The position numbers were made by a program, and so were the translations under genes. A stretch of 64,000 nt of DNA from Chrysemys picta bellii (taxonomy: Eukaryota; Chordata; Testudines; Emydidae). The notes beneath the pieces were generated by a model. It was given only the letters and a program-made list of their open reading frames with translations, was not told the origin of the DNA and did no database searches. Shown one piece after another: positions 1-11,262 of this stretch. Position 1 is the stretch's first letter. Each line of letters begins with the position of its first letter. The DNA lies in assembly GCF_011386835.1 (NCBI RefSeq), contig NC_088801.1, forward strand, positions 20,260,824 to 20,324,823. Reading direction: 5' to 3'.

Positions 1-1036
1 ACTTTAAACAGAAGTGTAACGGGCACACTTAAAAAGTTAATCTTGGTTTCAGAGCTACTACAGTTCATTTTAAATATTACAAAAGTCCAGCTTGTGGTGC
101 TGTCTTCAAAATAAAATAGGCCTGCATTCTGCAACCAGAATACATGAGGAAATGTCCCATACCACAAGTTAAGGACTTCAGAAGCAGGCCCACTAGGACT
201 CCTATTGACTTCAATAAGAAATGGCTCATGCCCATATGGACTGCAAATTCCTCAGGACATGGAACTTGTCTTGTCCTCATGTCTGTAAAGTACCAGCCAG
301 ACACGTAAATAATAATTGATGATGTGTGATCATGACCATAGAAATTAGAACAGAATCGGAGAGGTAGTTTCTGGTGACTATATTCTGTTATGAGAATGGG
401 TATGTACTGGTTTTGTTTTTAATTACTAATATGCTGCTGTGATAAATGATCAAACAGAATACATGTGGTTGTCATATCCTGCTTTAACCATTGCCTCAAC
501 TGAATACCATTTTCATTTTTTGATATTTGGCTGAATATTACAATCAGACACTCAGGACATACACCAGGAGTTTGTGAAGTACAGCTGAGAGTGACTGTAA
601 AATATTTATTACAGAGCCACTCTTTTTTTTTAATCTCCTGTATATTATTATATTCTTATAACAAACAAAGGAAATCAAACCACAAAGCCTACAAGAACGT
701 GATAAACAGGGTCTGCGTTTGCTCCCAGCAGTAAAGTAATATAACACTGAGATTTGAAACTCTGTCCTTCATTTCCCTTTTTCTGCCTTGTCACTAATGC
801 TGCAAAACAGGGCATTATCTCATATACCAGATGTGCTGCAATATCTAGGTATAATAAATTTGGAGTTTCAGCCTTATTTCTGCTTTTGTGTTTTAAATTG
901 GATCCTAAAGTGTCTTTAATTTAGGTTTTTGAGGTTTTTTTCCTCCCTTCATTTAATTAGAGAAATGGAGACAGTACGAGCAGGGGCTAACTGGGACTGG
1001 AAGATTTTGGTAATTCTACAAAGTTTGAGAAACCAT
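1..1036. other. AT-rich non-coding stretch
   Basis: I see no gene, RNA or well-preserved mobile element here. Only short chance reading frames are present, without codon structure or splice context. It is probably intron or intergenic sequence. Confidence 0.5.
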
Positions 1037-1123
1037 GGCCAGATTCTGATCTCTTTTAAATTGGTGTATATCCAACTTCAGTGGAGTTAGTTATACCAGC
1101 ATAAACAGCATTAGGATCTGGCC
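1037..1123. repeat. Short old inverted-repeat element (ggccagattctgatct family)
   Basis: The block opens with GGCCAGATTCTGATCT and closes with AGGATCTGGCC, its imperfect reverse complement. The middle resembles the 'taaatccggagtaactcc' core I know from a dispersed sauropsid repeat. A probable relative is seen around 53559-53630. It is an old non-autonomous element with no coding capacity. The family assignment is from memory. Confidence 0.5.
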
Positions 1124-3489
1124 AGCAGGCAATAGTCTCTTGGCCAGTGCCATAAAAGACCTTTTGAACTGGCCTATAAAGTGAGGGGGCCAAAAGTCCA
1201 TTCAAGCCACCGCCAAATACAGCAGCCATGGTGAGGCATTAAGAAATTTACACAGCTTCTGCTTAGTCAGGAAGTAAACATACAAGGGCAATACAAGAGA
1301 AACCAGTATATGTCTCTCAAACAGGAACTAAGGCCCAGATACTCTGAGGGATTTAGGCTCCTAACTTTCATTGAAATCAGTGCAGTCCCAAATTAAAATG
1401 TGGATGAAACATGCTATTTTTCTGGCATATTGGCAGGGAAGGCATGTTTGAAAGAGGGAAATATTATGGGGTACTGTTGCTAGCTCAGAGGAGAGACACC
1501 TAGGTGTTTTCTACCTAAGTATTGCCTATGTTTTGTCCCATTATTGCATGAATCCATGAAGTATCTACTTTCTTTTGATCCTTCATTCATTTGGGAATTG
1601 ATTCAATGCACTTTGAAGTCAATGGGAAGACTCTCACTAGCTTCAATGCTCTTTGGATCAGAGCCCAAGAGCTTGATTCTGCATAGTGCAGAGCAATCTT
1701 TGTGAGATGCTGAGTGTGCTTCTCTGTGAGTCGAAGAAGCTCAGCGCCTTGCAGGATCAAACCATTGCACACCTTTAAAGAAGTGAAGCATAACGTGTAG
1801 TGCTTCCAGTCATCCTCAAATGAATCAGTTAATTAAATTAAATTTTTTTTTGCTCTAGTATGTAGCATAGTCCAATTAAGTTGCTAAGTCAATCACATCA
1901 ACCATATTGTTATATAATTCTTTTTAATAAACAGTTATAATTATATGAACAAGGTTATAAGGGTGCCAGATGCTCCTAAGCAGGGAGCCTAATTTATTTA
2001 ATTGATTTCAAGAAGCAACCCACTCATGTATAATATCTTTTATCATCTAAAATGTTAATTCTTATCTCAATGAAAAGTAGCTTTCTGTCTTTCTCAAACA
2101 TAGGAATGAGACCACTGGAGGGAAAGTTGCAGAAGAGCTGAAATGTTGCTCCCACTCTGCTCCCTGCCACCCACTCAAACAAATAAATATTGCCAAGAAA
2201 AACGGAATTTGATTCAGGGGCTTTGCCAGGATTTTTTTTAAATCTATGAGATAAAAATTGTAACAGAAAAGAGTAGAGGTAAAATAATGTCTAAGTACAC
2301 CCACTATAAAGGCACAACATGCAATACGTGAAAACAAATATGTTTAAAGAAAGACCAAATGTTAGCTAGAGGTTAGTGCTTTGCACTGATGCATGGGGGC
2401 TGACCTAGGTTCATTTCCCAGCCACAGTCGCCAGGCTGGGGGAGCTACCAAGTAAGTGCACTCAGCCCAGCTGTGACTCCTCTGGCTGAATACGCAATGG
2501 CATTTAGAAGCTGGGAAGGGATCTCCACCTAGTTCCTTTTAGGAAGCAGGACAACTGTTCTGCAGTTCAGACTCAGGTCCTACCGGGTACAGGAGGAGGA
2601 GATTTAAAGTTGGGGTGTCTGTGAGGAAAATATAACACAGAAATAAATAGTAATCTAGTAGGGGTTGTTTTTACCTTTTTTGTCCTTGCTTTTAGCTTTT
2701 GTCTACCACAGTGAAGATTGTACAATAAAAGGTAAAGAGTTTATGAAGAATTTTATAAAAGGGATGGGTGAACTATGGAGAATTCCAGTTTTGCAAATCT
2801 CACTGTTTTGGGGGCTGCAAAATTAATTGTAGTTTGCAGGGTTGGTGGGTTTTTTTTTGCATAAGCTGGCGTGTGTTTGGTGATTTAGATTAAAACAAGC
2901 ATGGTTTTTACATGAAGCAATTTTGTGATGCTTATTAGGGACTGAAACATCCCTTAATATGCAAGGATAAAGTAACACAAGGGGACAAACTCTATATATT
3001 GTTTGGTACATACTAAGTATACTCAGAATTACACTGCACCATTCTGCTCCTTTTTCCAGTTTCGGTATGTATTTTTGACTGCCACTCTCTGCTTATCTTT
3101 TACTCCATAATTCCATTGTTTTCCCTGCATTTTTTTTAAATTATTTTAACAAGAATAATAACTCAACACTATTCAGGCTATTCTCAGACTTTCAGGATAT
3201 TTGTGTGTGTTTGAGATGAGGCAAAATGAGTTGTTTGATCCCTAATGTAAAGCTTACTATTTTAAAAAAAAATTGTTTTTGCAGCTGAGAAATATTTGCT
3301 GCATCCTGTAAAGTCATGGCTTATAAAGCTTTCCAATCGCCATCAGTCCACTTGCCGTAGGTAACTAAGTATTTGTACTTAGATAATTCCAGTATTCATA
3401 GTACTTCTTATAGTGTCATATTACATTTATCTTACACTGTCCTTATACCAGTATGTGAATCAATACTGAGACACAGTGGAGTGGAGTGG
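1124..3489. other. Non-coding stretch with old repeat traces
   Basis: No gene is visible. Around 1335-1400 and 1595-1665 there are phrases built on 'caatggga'/'cagagcc' like those in old dispersed sauropsid repeats. Around 2361-2460 there is a tRNA-like SINE trace, listed separately. The rest is AT-rich sequence with short homopolymers. Confidence 0.4.
2361..2460 (+). repeat. Degraded tRNA-derived SINE (MIR/CORE-like)
   Basis: A tRNA-like head is visible: an A-box-like stretch around GCTAGAGGTTAGTGC followed by a B-box-like GGTTCATTTCCC. The 3' body is not clear. An internal Pol III promoter of this layout is typical of tRNA-derived SINEs. The copy is old and the exact family is uncertain. 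Confidence 0.35.
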
Positions 3490-3498
3490 AATAAGGAG

Positions 3499-4761
3499 TA
3501 GGGTTACCATATTTTGTGCCTCCAAATGGAGGACACCCCCAGGAGCCCCAGCCCCGCCCCCAGCCCCGCCCCCGCCCCCGCCCCAACTCCGCCCCCTCCC
3601 GAAGTCTCCGCCCCCTCCCCTGCTTCCGCGAAATTTGAGTCGGGAAGCCTGTAGCAGGTAAGGGGTGGTGTGGGGGGAGGAGGCGCGGCCCAGGCTGGCC
3701 CCATGGAGGCGGCCAGCCTGGGTCGGCTCGGGCCCTGGGGTGCCGGCCCCGGCCCACCACCCCCGGCCCGCCCAGCACTGCCGGCCCGGCGCACCCCCCG
3801 GCTCCCGGCCCCCGCGGCCCCCCCGGCTCGCGGACCCCCCGACCCAGCGGACCCCGCGGCCCAGCGGACCCCCCCCGGCTCCCGGCCCCGCGGACCCCGC
3901 GGACCCCCCGGCCCGCGGCCCACCCCGGCTCCCGGCCCCGCGGACCTCCCGGCCCAGCGGACCCCGCACCCAGCGGACCCCCCGGCCCGGACTGGCCCCC
4001 GGCCCCCCCCGGCTCGCGGCCCAGCGGACCCTCCCGGCCCAGCGGCCCCCGCGGCCCCTCCCGGCCCCGCGGCCCAGCGGAGCCCCCGGCTCGCGGCCCA
4101 GCGGACCTCCCGGCCCCGCGGCCCCGCGGCCCCCCCCGGCTCGCGGCCCCGCGGACCCCCCGACCCCGCGGCCCAGCGGACCCTCCCGGCCCAGGGGCCC
4201 CCGCGGCCCAGCGGAGCCCCCGGCCCCCCCCGGCTCGCGGCCCAGCGGACCTCCCGGCCCCGCGGCCCCCCCCGGCTCGCGGCCCCGCGGACCCCCCGAC
4301 CCCGCGGCCCAGCGGACCCTCCCGGCCCAGGGGCCCCCGCGGCCCCCCCCCGGCTCCCGGCCCCGCGGCCCAGCGGAGCCCCCGGCCCCCCCGGCTCGCG
4401 GCCCTGCGGGCCCGGACTGGCCCCCGGCCCCGCGGACCCCCCCGGCTCGCGGCCCAGCGGACCTCCCGGACCCGCGGACCCCCCCGGCCCCGCGGCCCAG
4501 CGGAGCCCCCGGCTCGCGGCCCCACGGACCCCCCGGACCGGCACCGCGCCCCCGGCTCCCCGCCCGGCCCCGCGCCCACCCCGGCCCGGCACCGCGCGCC
4601 CGGCCGGGCTCGGCACCATGCCCCCGGCCCCGCGGCCCCGGCCAAAGAGCCCTCCCGATTTTCCCGGACATGCCCGGCTTTTGGGGATTTCCCCCCGGAC
4701 GGGGATTTGAGCCCCCAAAAGCCGGACATGTCCGGGAAAATCCGGACGTATGGTAACCCTA
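3499..4761. mobile_element. Non-autonomous DNA transposon with TAGGGTTACCATA ends
   Basis: The element starts TAGGGTTACCATA and ends TATGGTAACCCTA, a perfect 13-bp terminal inverted repeat. It is flanked by an exact 8-bp duplication ATAAGGAG at 3491-3498 and 4762-4769. Near the right end it carries palindromic CCGGACATGTCCGG-type motifs next to 'gggaaaat'. It encodes no transposase. Almost the entire interior is a GC-rich tandem array. An 8-bp duplication fits the hAT superfamily, but the TIR does not start with CAG, so the superfamily is inferred. A sister element lies at 6953-7975. Confidence 0.85.
3540..4640. repeat. GC-rich minisatellite inside the 3499-4761 element
   Basis: About 1.1 kb is built from irregular copies of units such as GGCTCGCGGCCCCGCGGAC and CCCGGCCCAGCGGA. 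It is C-rich on the plus strand and full of CpG. All six frames stay open for hundreds of codons, giving 350-440-residue Gly/Arg/Pro/Ala strings on both strands. These are composition artefacts: no start context, splice site or domain supports them. Strand-asymmetric C-richness suggests G-quadruplex potential on the minus strand. Confidence 0.85.
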
Positions 4762-4769
4762 ATAAGGAG

Positions 4770-6614
4770 CATTTTAAAACTTGGAGTAAGAAACCTTTGT
4801 GGATTCAGGCATTTGTTTCTTTGCAATACAGTTCTTCAACTATACCAGAAACGGACCGGGTATTTAATCAAGATCCACTCACACAGACCGTGGCACAAAG
4901 ATCTATGCTAGCAAATCCCAATGCAATACTACTGGGGCTTCAGTATAAGGGAAAGGCCCTGCACAAGGTCTGGGAGGGATGGAGTTAAAAACCTTCCTCA
5001 GACAATCAGCTCTGCACTCTGTTAAACAGCATGGATGGGTAGGCAAGTGTTTCTTACAGAAATTGGCAGTAAACACTAATATCCTTCACCCTTCAGGGAT
5101 TCAGACTATCAGGGACTAAGTTGGAGGAGACAGAGAGAGAGAGGAAAGACTGAAGTCTAAAAGAAGTAGAGTTTCTTCTTGCTGTTTCTACAGCCAGGAT
5201 GACTAAAGCCTGACTTGCTTTATAATGTTCACTTTGGGATTCTGTCTAAACACTATTACTTTATATATTTACTTTGGATTATGATTGAGGGGCATCTTCT
5301 GGGACAGTAACCGAGAAAAAGCATCAGTAGTTTATGTTTGGACATTTGAGGGCCAGTACATTTTGCTAGAACTTTCTGTTTTTAAAATGCACATCTCCTC
5401 ACAGGTGTTCAAACGCCAAATCTTTTGGTAAAGCTGTCCTCTCTCTGACCAGCTTGTCACTACATATGTTAGTAAACTTGGGTCAAGCTAAGTAGGAAAA
5501 CATAGCTACTCAACAGTTTTCTTCCAAATCTGCAAAATATTACAATACCTGATCAATTTTCAGCTGTTGAGACTAATCTGTCTATTGTTTGAACGTCTAG
5601 AATTTCTCAACTTAATCTAAAATCCCTGGATACACCAAATGCAAACTAATACAAGAGTCAAAATGACATTGTTTTTGCAAGAATAAAAATCAGCTGTCTG
5701 ACTCCAAGGATAGGCTGGCTACTTTGTTTAACTTTTGAGTTCACTGTACACAAACCACCAGTTAAAGTCAGTGTGAACTTGAATGGGATACTGAGAATTA
5801 CAAAACATTTTTCCTAGGGCTGGTCTAAGCATTCAATAAGTTTACATCACTATGTCTACAAATAATGTAGATAAGAATATAATAATCAATATCTGAAGTA
5901 AAAATTAGGTTTTTTTGTTTAACATTTTAGTTCATTTTTGGACCAGAAACCCATTTTCATGGTACTTCGTGAAATTTCAGGGGAGATCTTACACATTCAT
6001 GGTTTGTCCCTGGAAAGGTGTGTGGCCGGTGACTTGGAGAGACAAGCAAGAGTGGAGCAATTCTTACAGGGCCAGCATTGCAAAGCCACTCAGCATGCCT
6101 TACTTCCAAAGGTACCATCTACTCAGGGAATGCCCTTTGTGCCCCACTAGCACAACCAATCCTTCTGATGTCAACACACCAGCACTCTTTGGGTTGTTCT
6201 TTGCATCAATGTTAAATCACCAAACTTATCACCTACTGCAAAGTAGAGATTAGATTTCTCTAAAGAAACAAAATGTTTCTCTTTTAATGTGCTTCAGCAA
6301 AGGTGCCAGACCTTATCAGAGATCTACCTTTTGTGGATCACTGTGCATTTTTAGCTCATTTAGAGCAAGACTTGCAGATAATGACTTTTCCTTATGCAGT
6401 AGGCTAGGTTAACTTCGGCTTTACAATTAGCTTTGCAAAGACCGGGGTTATATACCATCTGCCACTGAGCCAAACATCTAGCTCACTGGTACAGTAATAA
6501 ACATAGTGGGAGGAATCTGGTCTTTGTATAAGAAAGTGCAACTCATTGGAAGTGCTCGGGGTCGTAGATTCCATTCCTGATACTATCACTGACTTAAGCC
6601 CAGATTCACAACTA
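4770..6614. other. AT-rich non-coding stretch
   Basis: I see no gene and no intact repeat. The reading frames around 5915-6253 have no recognisable domain and no splice context. Likely intron or intergenic sequence. Confidence 0.45.
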
Positions 6615-6898
6615 GGGCCTTGGCTACACTTACAGTGCTGTAACTTGCTGCGCACAGGGGTGTGAAAACGCCCCCCCCCCCCCCCCGAGCGCAGCGAGTA
6701 CAGCGCTGTAAAGCGCCAGTGTAATCAGAGCCTGCAGCGCTGCACGCTCGCTCGCAGCGCTGCAAGCTATTCCCCTCGGAGAGGTGGAGTACTTACAGTG
6801 CTGTGAGAGAGCTCTCGCAGCGCTGGCGGCGCGACTACACTTCCGCTTCACAGCGCTGCCGCGGCAGTGCTGGGAAGTCCTGAGTGTAGCCAAGGCCT
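6615..6898. mobile_element. GC-rich MITE with GGCCTTGGCTACACT ends
   Basis: The left end reads GGGCCTTGGCTACACT and the right end AGTGTAGCCAAGGCC, its reverse complement. The interior repeats 'cagcgctg' motifs in both orientations and holds a poly-C run at about 6671-6687. There is no coding capacity. A short duplication (CTA/TAG) may flank it, but I could not fix the exact insertion boundary. Harbinger-like origin is possible but unproven. Confidence 0.65.
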
Positions 6899-6952
6899 AG
6901 GCATCTAACTCTCATGATTGTAATGGGAGTTAGGCACTCACATACCTCTGAG

Positions 6953-7975
6953 TAGGGTTACCATACGTCCGGCTTTTCCCGGACATGTCCGGCTTTTTGG
7001 TCCTCAAATCCCCGTCTTGCTTTTTGGAGCAATTTCCAAAAAGCAGGACATGTCCGGGAAAATAAGGAGGCATGGTAAGGGGACCGCCTCCTCCCCGGGC
7101 TCCAACTTTCCGGGGCCAGACGGCGGCTGTTCGTTCTCCCCACCTGGGCAGCCGGACTCGGGAGCAGCCGCTGCTGCAGCTCCCACTGCCGTGGGGGGAA
7201 GCAGCCAAGCATGTGGCGCTCGACGGCTGCGGCTCTGGTGCCCGGGGCGTGAATCCCCTGAGCCCAGGCCTGCTGCGGGGACCCAGCTGGTGCAATCCTG
7301 CCAGCGGTCCCGGAGTGGGGGCAGCAGGCCCCAGCCCCCCCGTCCTGCTCAGGTCCCGCAGGGGAACGAACGAGGCTGCCAATGCCTCTGCCCCGGGGCC
7401 ACCCGCGGGCTTGCACCAGCTGGGCAGCCAACCCAGACACAACTGGCCAGGGGCTGGGTGCACGCAGAGCGCGTGTTGGGTCACCACAGCAGGCCTGGGC
7501 ACCAGAGCCGCAGCCGCCGAGCACCACGTGCTTGGCCGCTTCCTCCCCCCGCGGCAGTGGGAGCTGCAGCAGTGGCTGCTCCGGAGTCCGGCTGCCCAGG
7601 TGGGGAGAACGAACGGCCGCCGCCTGGTCCCATAGGCCGCCCCCCTACTCTCCCTCCAGGTACCGCCTGAGTCCTGCCTACGCTCGGGGCCAGGCCAGAC
7701 TCACTCACCCTGGCCCCGCGCTACCCCGGCCCCGCGCTCCCACTGCGTCTACCGGGCCTCCCTACAGCGTTTAAGGAGGGAGGAGGAATTGGGGGGGGGG
7801 AGGGTTGTTTCCCCCCTCCCCCGGTCACCCTGGGGCGGAGTTGGGGCGGGGACTTTGGGGAAGGGGCAGAGTTGGGGTGGGGCCGGGGCAGGGAAGGGGC
7901 GGAGTTGGGGGGGGGGCCGGGGCCCGGGCCCTGTGGAGTGTCCTCTTTTTGCAGGATTGAAATATGGTAACCCTA
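6953..7975. mobile_element. Second TAGGGTTACCATA element with hairpin interior
   Basis: It begins TAGGGTTACCATA and ends TATGGTAACCCTA, the same termini as the 3499-4761 element. The flanks are CCTCTGAG (6945-6952) and TCTCTGAG (7976-7983), an 8-bp duplication with one mismatch. Inside the left end, palindromic CCCGGACATGTCCGG motifs occur twice. The middle is a long hairpin with arms of about 130 bp (7113-7245 and 7495-7631). The several 190-217-codon frames are mirror images created by this hairpin and should not be called genes. Confidence 0.85.
7113..7631. repeat. Long inverted repeat within the 6953-7975 element
   Basis: The sequence from 7113 to about 7245 recurs, reverse-complemented and with scattered differences, from 7495 to 7631. 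Shared blocks include CCCACCTGGGCAGCCGGACT and GGCTGCGGCTCTGGTGCCC. The spacer is itself partly inverted (around 'ccagctgg' and 'gcaccagctggg'), so the whole block could fold into one long GC-rich hairpin. Confidence 0.8.
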
Positions 7976-8088
7976 TCTCTGAGGATCTGGGCCTTACTGC
8001 AGGACCTGAGTTGTCACTTAACCTCTCTATGCCCCAGTTTACCCTTCTGGATTTTAAGGCCAGAAGGAACCACTGTGATCATCTAGTC

Positions 8089-8311
8089 CAGGGGTTCTCA
8101 AACTTCATTGCACCGCGCCTCCTTCAGACAACAAAGTTATTACATGATCCAGGGGAGCGGTAGCCCAAGCCCTGCCATCCTGGGGGGGCAAAAGCGGGCT
8201 GGAGTCCGAGCCCCCCTGCCCTGGGTGGGGGTGGAGCTTAGGCTTCAGCTTCAGCCATGGGTCCCAGCAAATCTAATGCTGGCCCTGGCCACCCCAGTTT
8301 GAGAACTGCTG
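8089..8311. mobile_element. hAT-type MITE (CAGGGGTTCTCAAAC ends)
   Basis: The termini are CAGGGGTTCTCAAAC and GTTTGAGAACTGCTG, imperfect inverted repeats. The flanks are an exact 8-bp duplication, ATCTAGTC, at 8081-8088 and 8312-8319. The insertion splits an older dispersed repeat ('ggccagaaggaacc...tgatcatctagtc|tgacctgcac') that continues on both sides. No transposase is present. Confidence 0.9.
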
Positions 8312-8319
8312 ATCTAGTC

Positions 8320-9470
8320 TGACCTGCACATTGCAGGCCACAGAACCTCACCCAACCTCTCTGTAAGACTGACTGTCGTGCAAACCCCATAATGCCCCCT
8401 GCTGCTCAAGTATGACCCTGCCAGTGCTTCCTGCCTCAATTTCCTCAGCTCTCCACACAGCAGTCTGTGCCAGTGATGTGACTCAGCCCTTCAGCCACGT
8501 CACAAGCAAACTTAACCCCTTACAGGATAGCAACAAGCCAAACTAAAAACTCCCAACAAACAAAAATGTTTTTCTCGCCTTTCAAGGCACCTCTTCAGCA
8601 CATTCTCTGGGCTTTGTTCCCAGCCCCTTTCTGGGCTACTTTTGGCTCTGGGATAGAGCACACAGTCCCCAGGTTGGTTCCAAAGGAGTATCATTTCCAG
8701 CCCTTGCTGGGCTCTGTTCCTGGCATCCTTCACTGCTCCGGTATAGAGCACTAGGCCTCTGGGCTTGTTCCCCTGGAGTACCCAGCCTTAAGCAATCCCT
8801 GGTTCAGGGCCTTCCACAGGAGCCTACCCACTGGGAAGACTGACCTCCCTCAGCCCATTAAGCTGTCACCTGACTTTCTTAGTCCCACCCTCACAGTCTG
8901 GGAAGCAGCTAATGAATTATGGTACAGGTGTAGTTGGTCCTATCTCCCCTTAAAAAGTTCAGTCATTCTATAACACTGATGTAATAATCCCTTAAATAAT
9001 TATTGATAAAATGCTTTAAGACTGTTGGATGAAAAGCATGGTGTAAATACAAAATTAATATTCGAATGAATCATTCCCAGAAAGATATGCAAACAGTGTA
9101 ATTTCTTTGGAAAATATTTCTGAAGCTGATAAAGAAATTGCTTTCAAAGTATTTAGCTGAAAGTTCTTAGTATCAGGTTTTGAAGAATCTTAATCAGGGA
9201 CTCTGCATATCCAGAGAGATTTTACATTAATTAAAGTTTAACTTAGTAAAATGCAATTCCAGGGGATACAATAATAAAGTCCTATTGACATGAAGAGTAC
9301 TGAGCACGTTACCATCTCGGTCTCAGGATCTGGATCTTTGGGTTCAGCCTTCAAGACCCATAAAATGACCTCAGGTCAACAAGGCCTATGACACCCTTAG
9401 CGAAGGCAAATACGATGATTTCCTTTTGGTTAAAGTAAGTGAAAGTGCAGTTTTAATGTAAACATCTCAC
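8320..9470. other. Non-coding stretch, remainder of an older repeat and unclassified sequence
   Basis: The first about 60 bp continue the older repeat interrupted at 8089. From about 8380 to 8930 the sequence is pyrimidine-rich and could be a degraded antisense LTR, but I found no clear ends. Around 9000-9065 there is a trace of an L2/MIR-type tail ('aaaatgctttaagac...ggatgaaaagca'). No gene is visible. Confidence 0.35.
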
Positions 9471-10679
9471 TGTGACAGCGTAGCCCATAAGGCTTTATTG
9501 GGAGAGGGGGTGCTTATAAATGTATGTATGACATAACTGGAATATGTTTTGTGCTGCCTGTGCCATGTAATATATCTCCGTAAATGTTATGGTCTACTAT
9601 ATCTATTCATCCTATTTGTACATATATCATTTTCTACTTGAGGTTAAGAATATGGGCAGTATGCTTGCTTGGTTTCTAAGTAAGCTTTGTGAGGCATTTG
9701 GTCAGCTTCTTTAGGAAGGAATTCGCCAGGTTAAGTACCTGATCAGGAAACACTTGGGGAACAATGCATCTTGGAATGCTCCAATCCACATAAGAAGTCT
9801 TCCTGGAGACATGCAAGATACCATGTGGACAATGGCTTCGGCCTGTGAAGACTGAGTCATGCAGGGACAGGTGACTTGCCCAGGTGACTCCAAAACTCCA
9901 TCTTGGAGCTGGACTTTGCATAGGAGGGAGGAGGGGGGTCTCCACCCACAAGAGAGAGTCTATTTAAACCCGTGGGAGACCCCTCCATTTTGTCTTCAGC
10001 TGGCTAAGGAAAGAGCCTCTCCACCCCCCCTGGATACTTGAAGGGAACTGGAACAAATGACAGTAACTACAGGGGGTGTGAGTGATTGCTGGACCCAGGC
10101 TAAAAGGAGATTAGCCTGTAAAAGGGAGCACTCTGGAACTGGTGAGGAACTTACCTGTATTTAGTTTGATTAGACATAGATTTGCGCATTTTATTTTATT
10201 TTGCTTGGTGACTTACTTTGTTCTGTCTGTTATTACTTGGAACCACTTAAATCCTATTTTCTGTATTTAATAAAATCACTTTTTATTTAGTAATTTACTC
10301 AGAGTATGTATTAATACCTGGGGGAGCAAACAACTGTGGATATCTCTCTATCAGTGTTATAGAGGGTGAACAATTTATGAGTTTGCCCTGCATAAGCTTT
10401 ATGCAGGGTAAAACGGATTTATTTGGGTTTAAACCCCATTGGGAGTTGGGCATCTGAGTGCTAAAGACAAGCACACTTCTGTGAGCTGTTTTCAGGTAAA
10501 CTTGCAGCTTTGGGGCAAGTGATTCAGACTCTGGGTCTGTGTTGGAGCCAGACGGAAGTGTCTGGCTCAGCAAGACAGGGTGCTGGAGTCCTGAGCTGGC
10601 AGGGAAAACAGGAGCAGAGGTAGTCTTTGCACATCAGGTGGCAGCTCCCAAGGGGGTTTCTGTGATCCAATCCATCACA
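9471..10679 (+). mobile_element. Solo LTR of an endogenous retrovirus-like element (1209 bp)
   Basis: It starts TGTGACAG and ends CATCACA, giving TGTGA/TCACA termini in the usual TG...CA form. An exact 5-bp duplication, CTCAC, lies at 9466-9470 and 10680-10684. A TATA-like TATTTAA is at 9961-9967 and a polyadenylation signal AATAAA at 10269-10274, in the right order for a plus-strand U3-R-U5. No internal region or partner LTR is in the window, so this is a solo LTR left by recombination. I recognise the sequence type from turtle genomes, but the family name is unknown to me. Confidence 0.88.
9961..9967 (+). promoter_or_regulatory. TATA-like box of the solo LTR
   Basis: TATTTAA lies about 490 bp into the LTR and about 300 bp before the AATAAA signal, the expected layout for LTR-driven transcription on the plus strand. 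Activity is not shown. Confidence 0.5.
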
Positions 10680-10754
10680 CTCACCAATTTTTTAAAATCT
10701 TAGATGGGGTCTCCAAAGATTGTTTATGTTTAGAAACCTGGGTTCAACAATTTT

Positions 10755-10999
10755 AAGGCCTTTCGGTGTGGCGGGCGCCGGACGACTAGCCGCTGAGGAG
10801 CGCGGTCGCCGGACAAGTAGCCGCCGAAATGCTGCCGAGAAGCGGCAACGCAAAGAAGCGTCGCTGCCGAAGTGCCGCAGCGGCACTTCTTGATGTTGCT
10901 GCTTCTCAGCGGGATTTTGGCGGCTGCTTGTCCAGCAGCCAGTAGGCGAGCGCACATAGATGCCCCGGGCGTCCGCGGGCACCGCGTTGGGGACCCCTG
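10755..10999. mobile_element. GC-rich hairpin MITE with one clear hAT-type end
   Basis: Read on the minus strand, the right end gives CAGGGGTCCCCAACGCGGTG, a hAT-type terminus. The left terminus is not recognisable, so the copy is truncated or diverged there and its start is approximate. The interior is a CpG-rich hairpin: the block starting GGACAAGTAGCCGCCGAAAT at about 10812 recurs inverted at about 10892-10931. The overlapping 107- and 121-codon minus-strand frames arise from it and are not genes. Confidence 0.6.
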
Positions 11000-11170
11000 G
11001 CCTAGGTGATAAGTTAGAGATGCAGTTACCACTGGGCAGGACAGCAAGTCCATTCAATCACTGAACACTTTAGCATCTGAGATGTTCCCTTCTGGACCTG
11101 GTATAAAACTTTGGCTGACTCCAGGTTGGCCATTTCATTCAGAGATTGAAAGTGGCAACAACCTTTTAGA

Positions 11171-11262
11171 TGCACCTGAAGAAGTGGGGTTTTTACCCAC
11201 GAAAGCTTATGCCCAAATAAATCTGTTAGTCTTTATGGTGCCACTGGACTCCTTGTTGTTTT
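11171..11262 (+). repeat. Retroposon 3' fragment, copy 1
   Basis: It carries the phrases GAAGAAGTGGGG, CCACGAAAGCTTATGC and AATAAATCTGTTAGTCT, followed by a 'ggtgccactggactcc' tail. The same block occurs at 31640-31732 in the same orientation. I know this sequence as a very common tail fragment in turtle and other reptile genomes. It contains no gene. Confidence 0.7.

Noticed and set aside
3443..4826. Five overlapping reading frames of 346-440 codons encoding Gly/Arg/Pro/Ala-rich, collagen-like strings on both strands
   Set aside because: They lie in a GC minisatellite inside a TIR- and TSD-bounded transposon. All frames are open at once because of composition, and no frame has a domain, splice context or preferred codon pattern.
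6930..7774. Reading frames of 130-217 codons on both strands
   Set aside because: They mirror each other across the long inverted repeat of the 6953-7975 element and reflect GC-rich composition.
10692..11057. Overlapping 107- and 121-codon minus-strand frames
   Set aside because: They cover a CpG-rich hairpin MITE with a hAT-type end; no protein family is recognisable.
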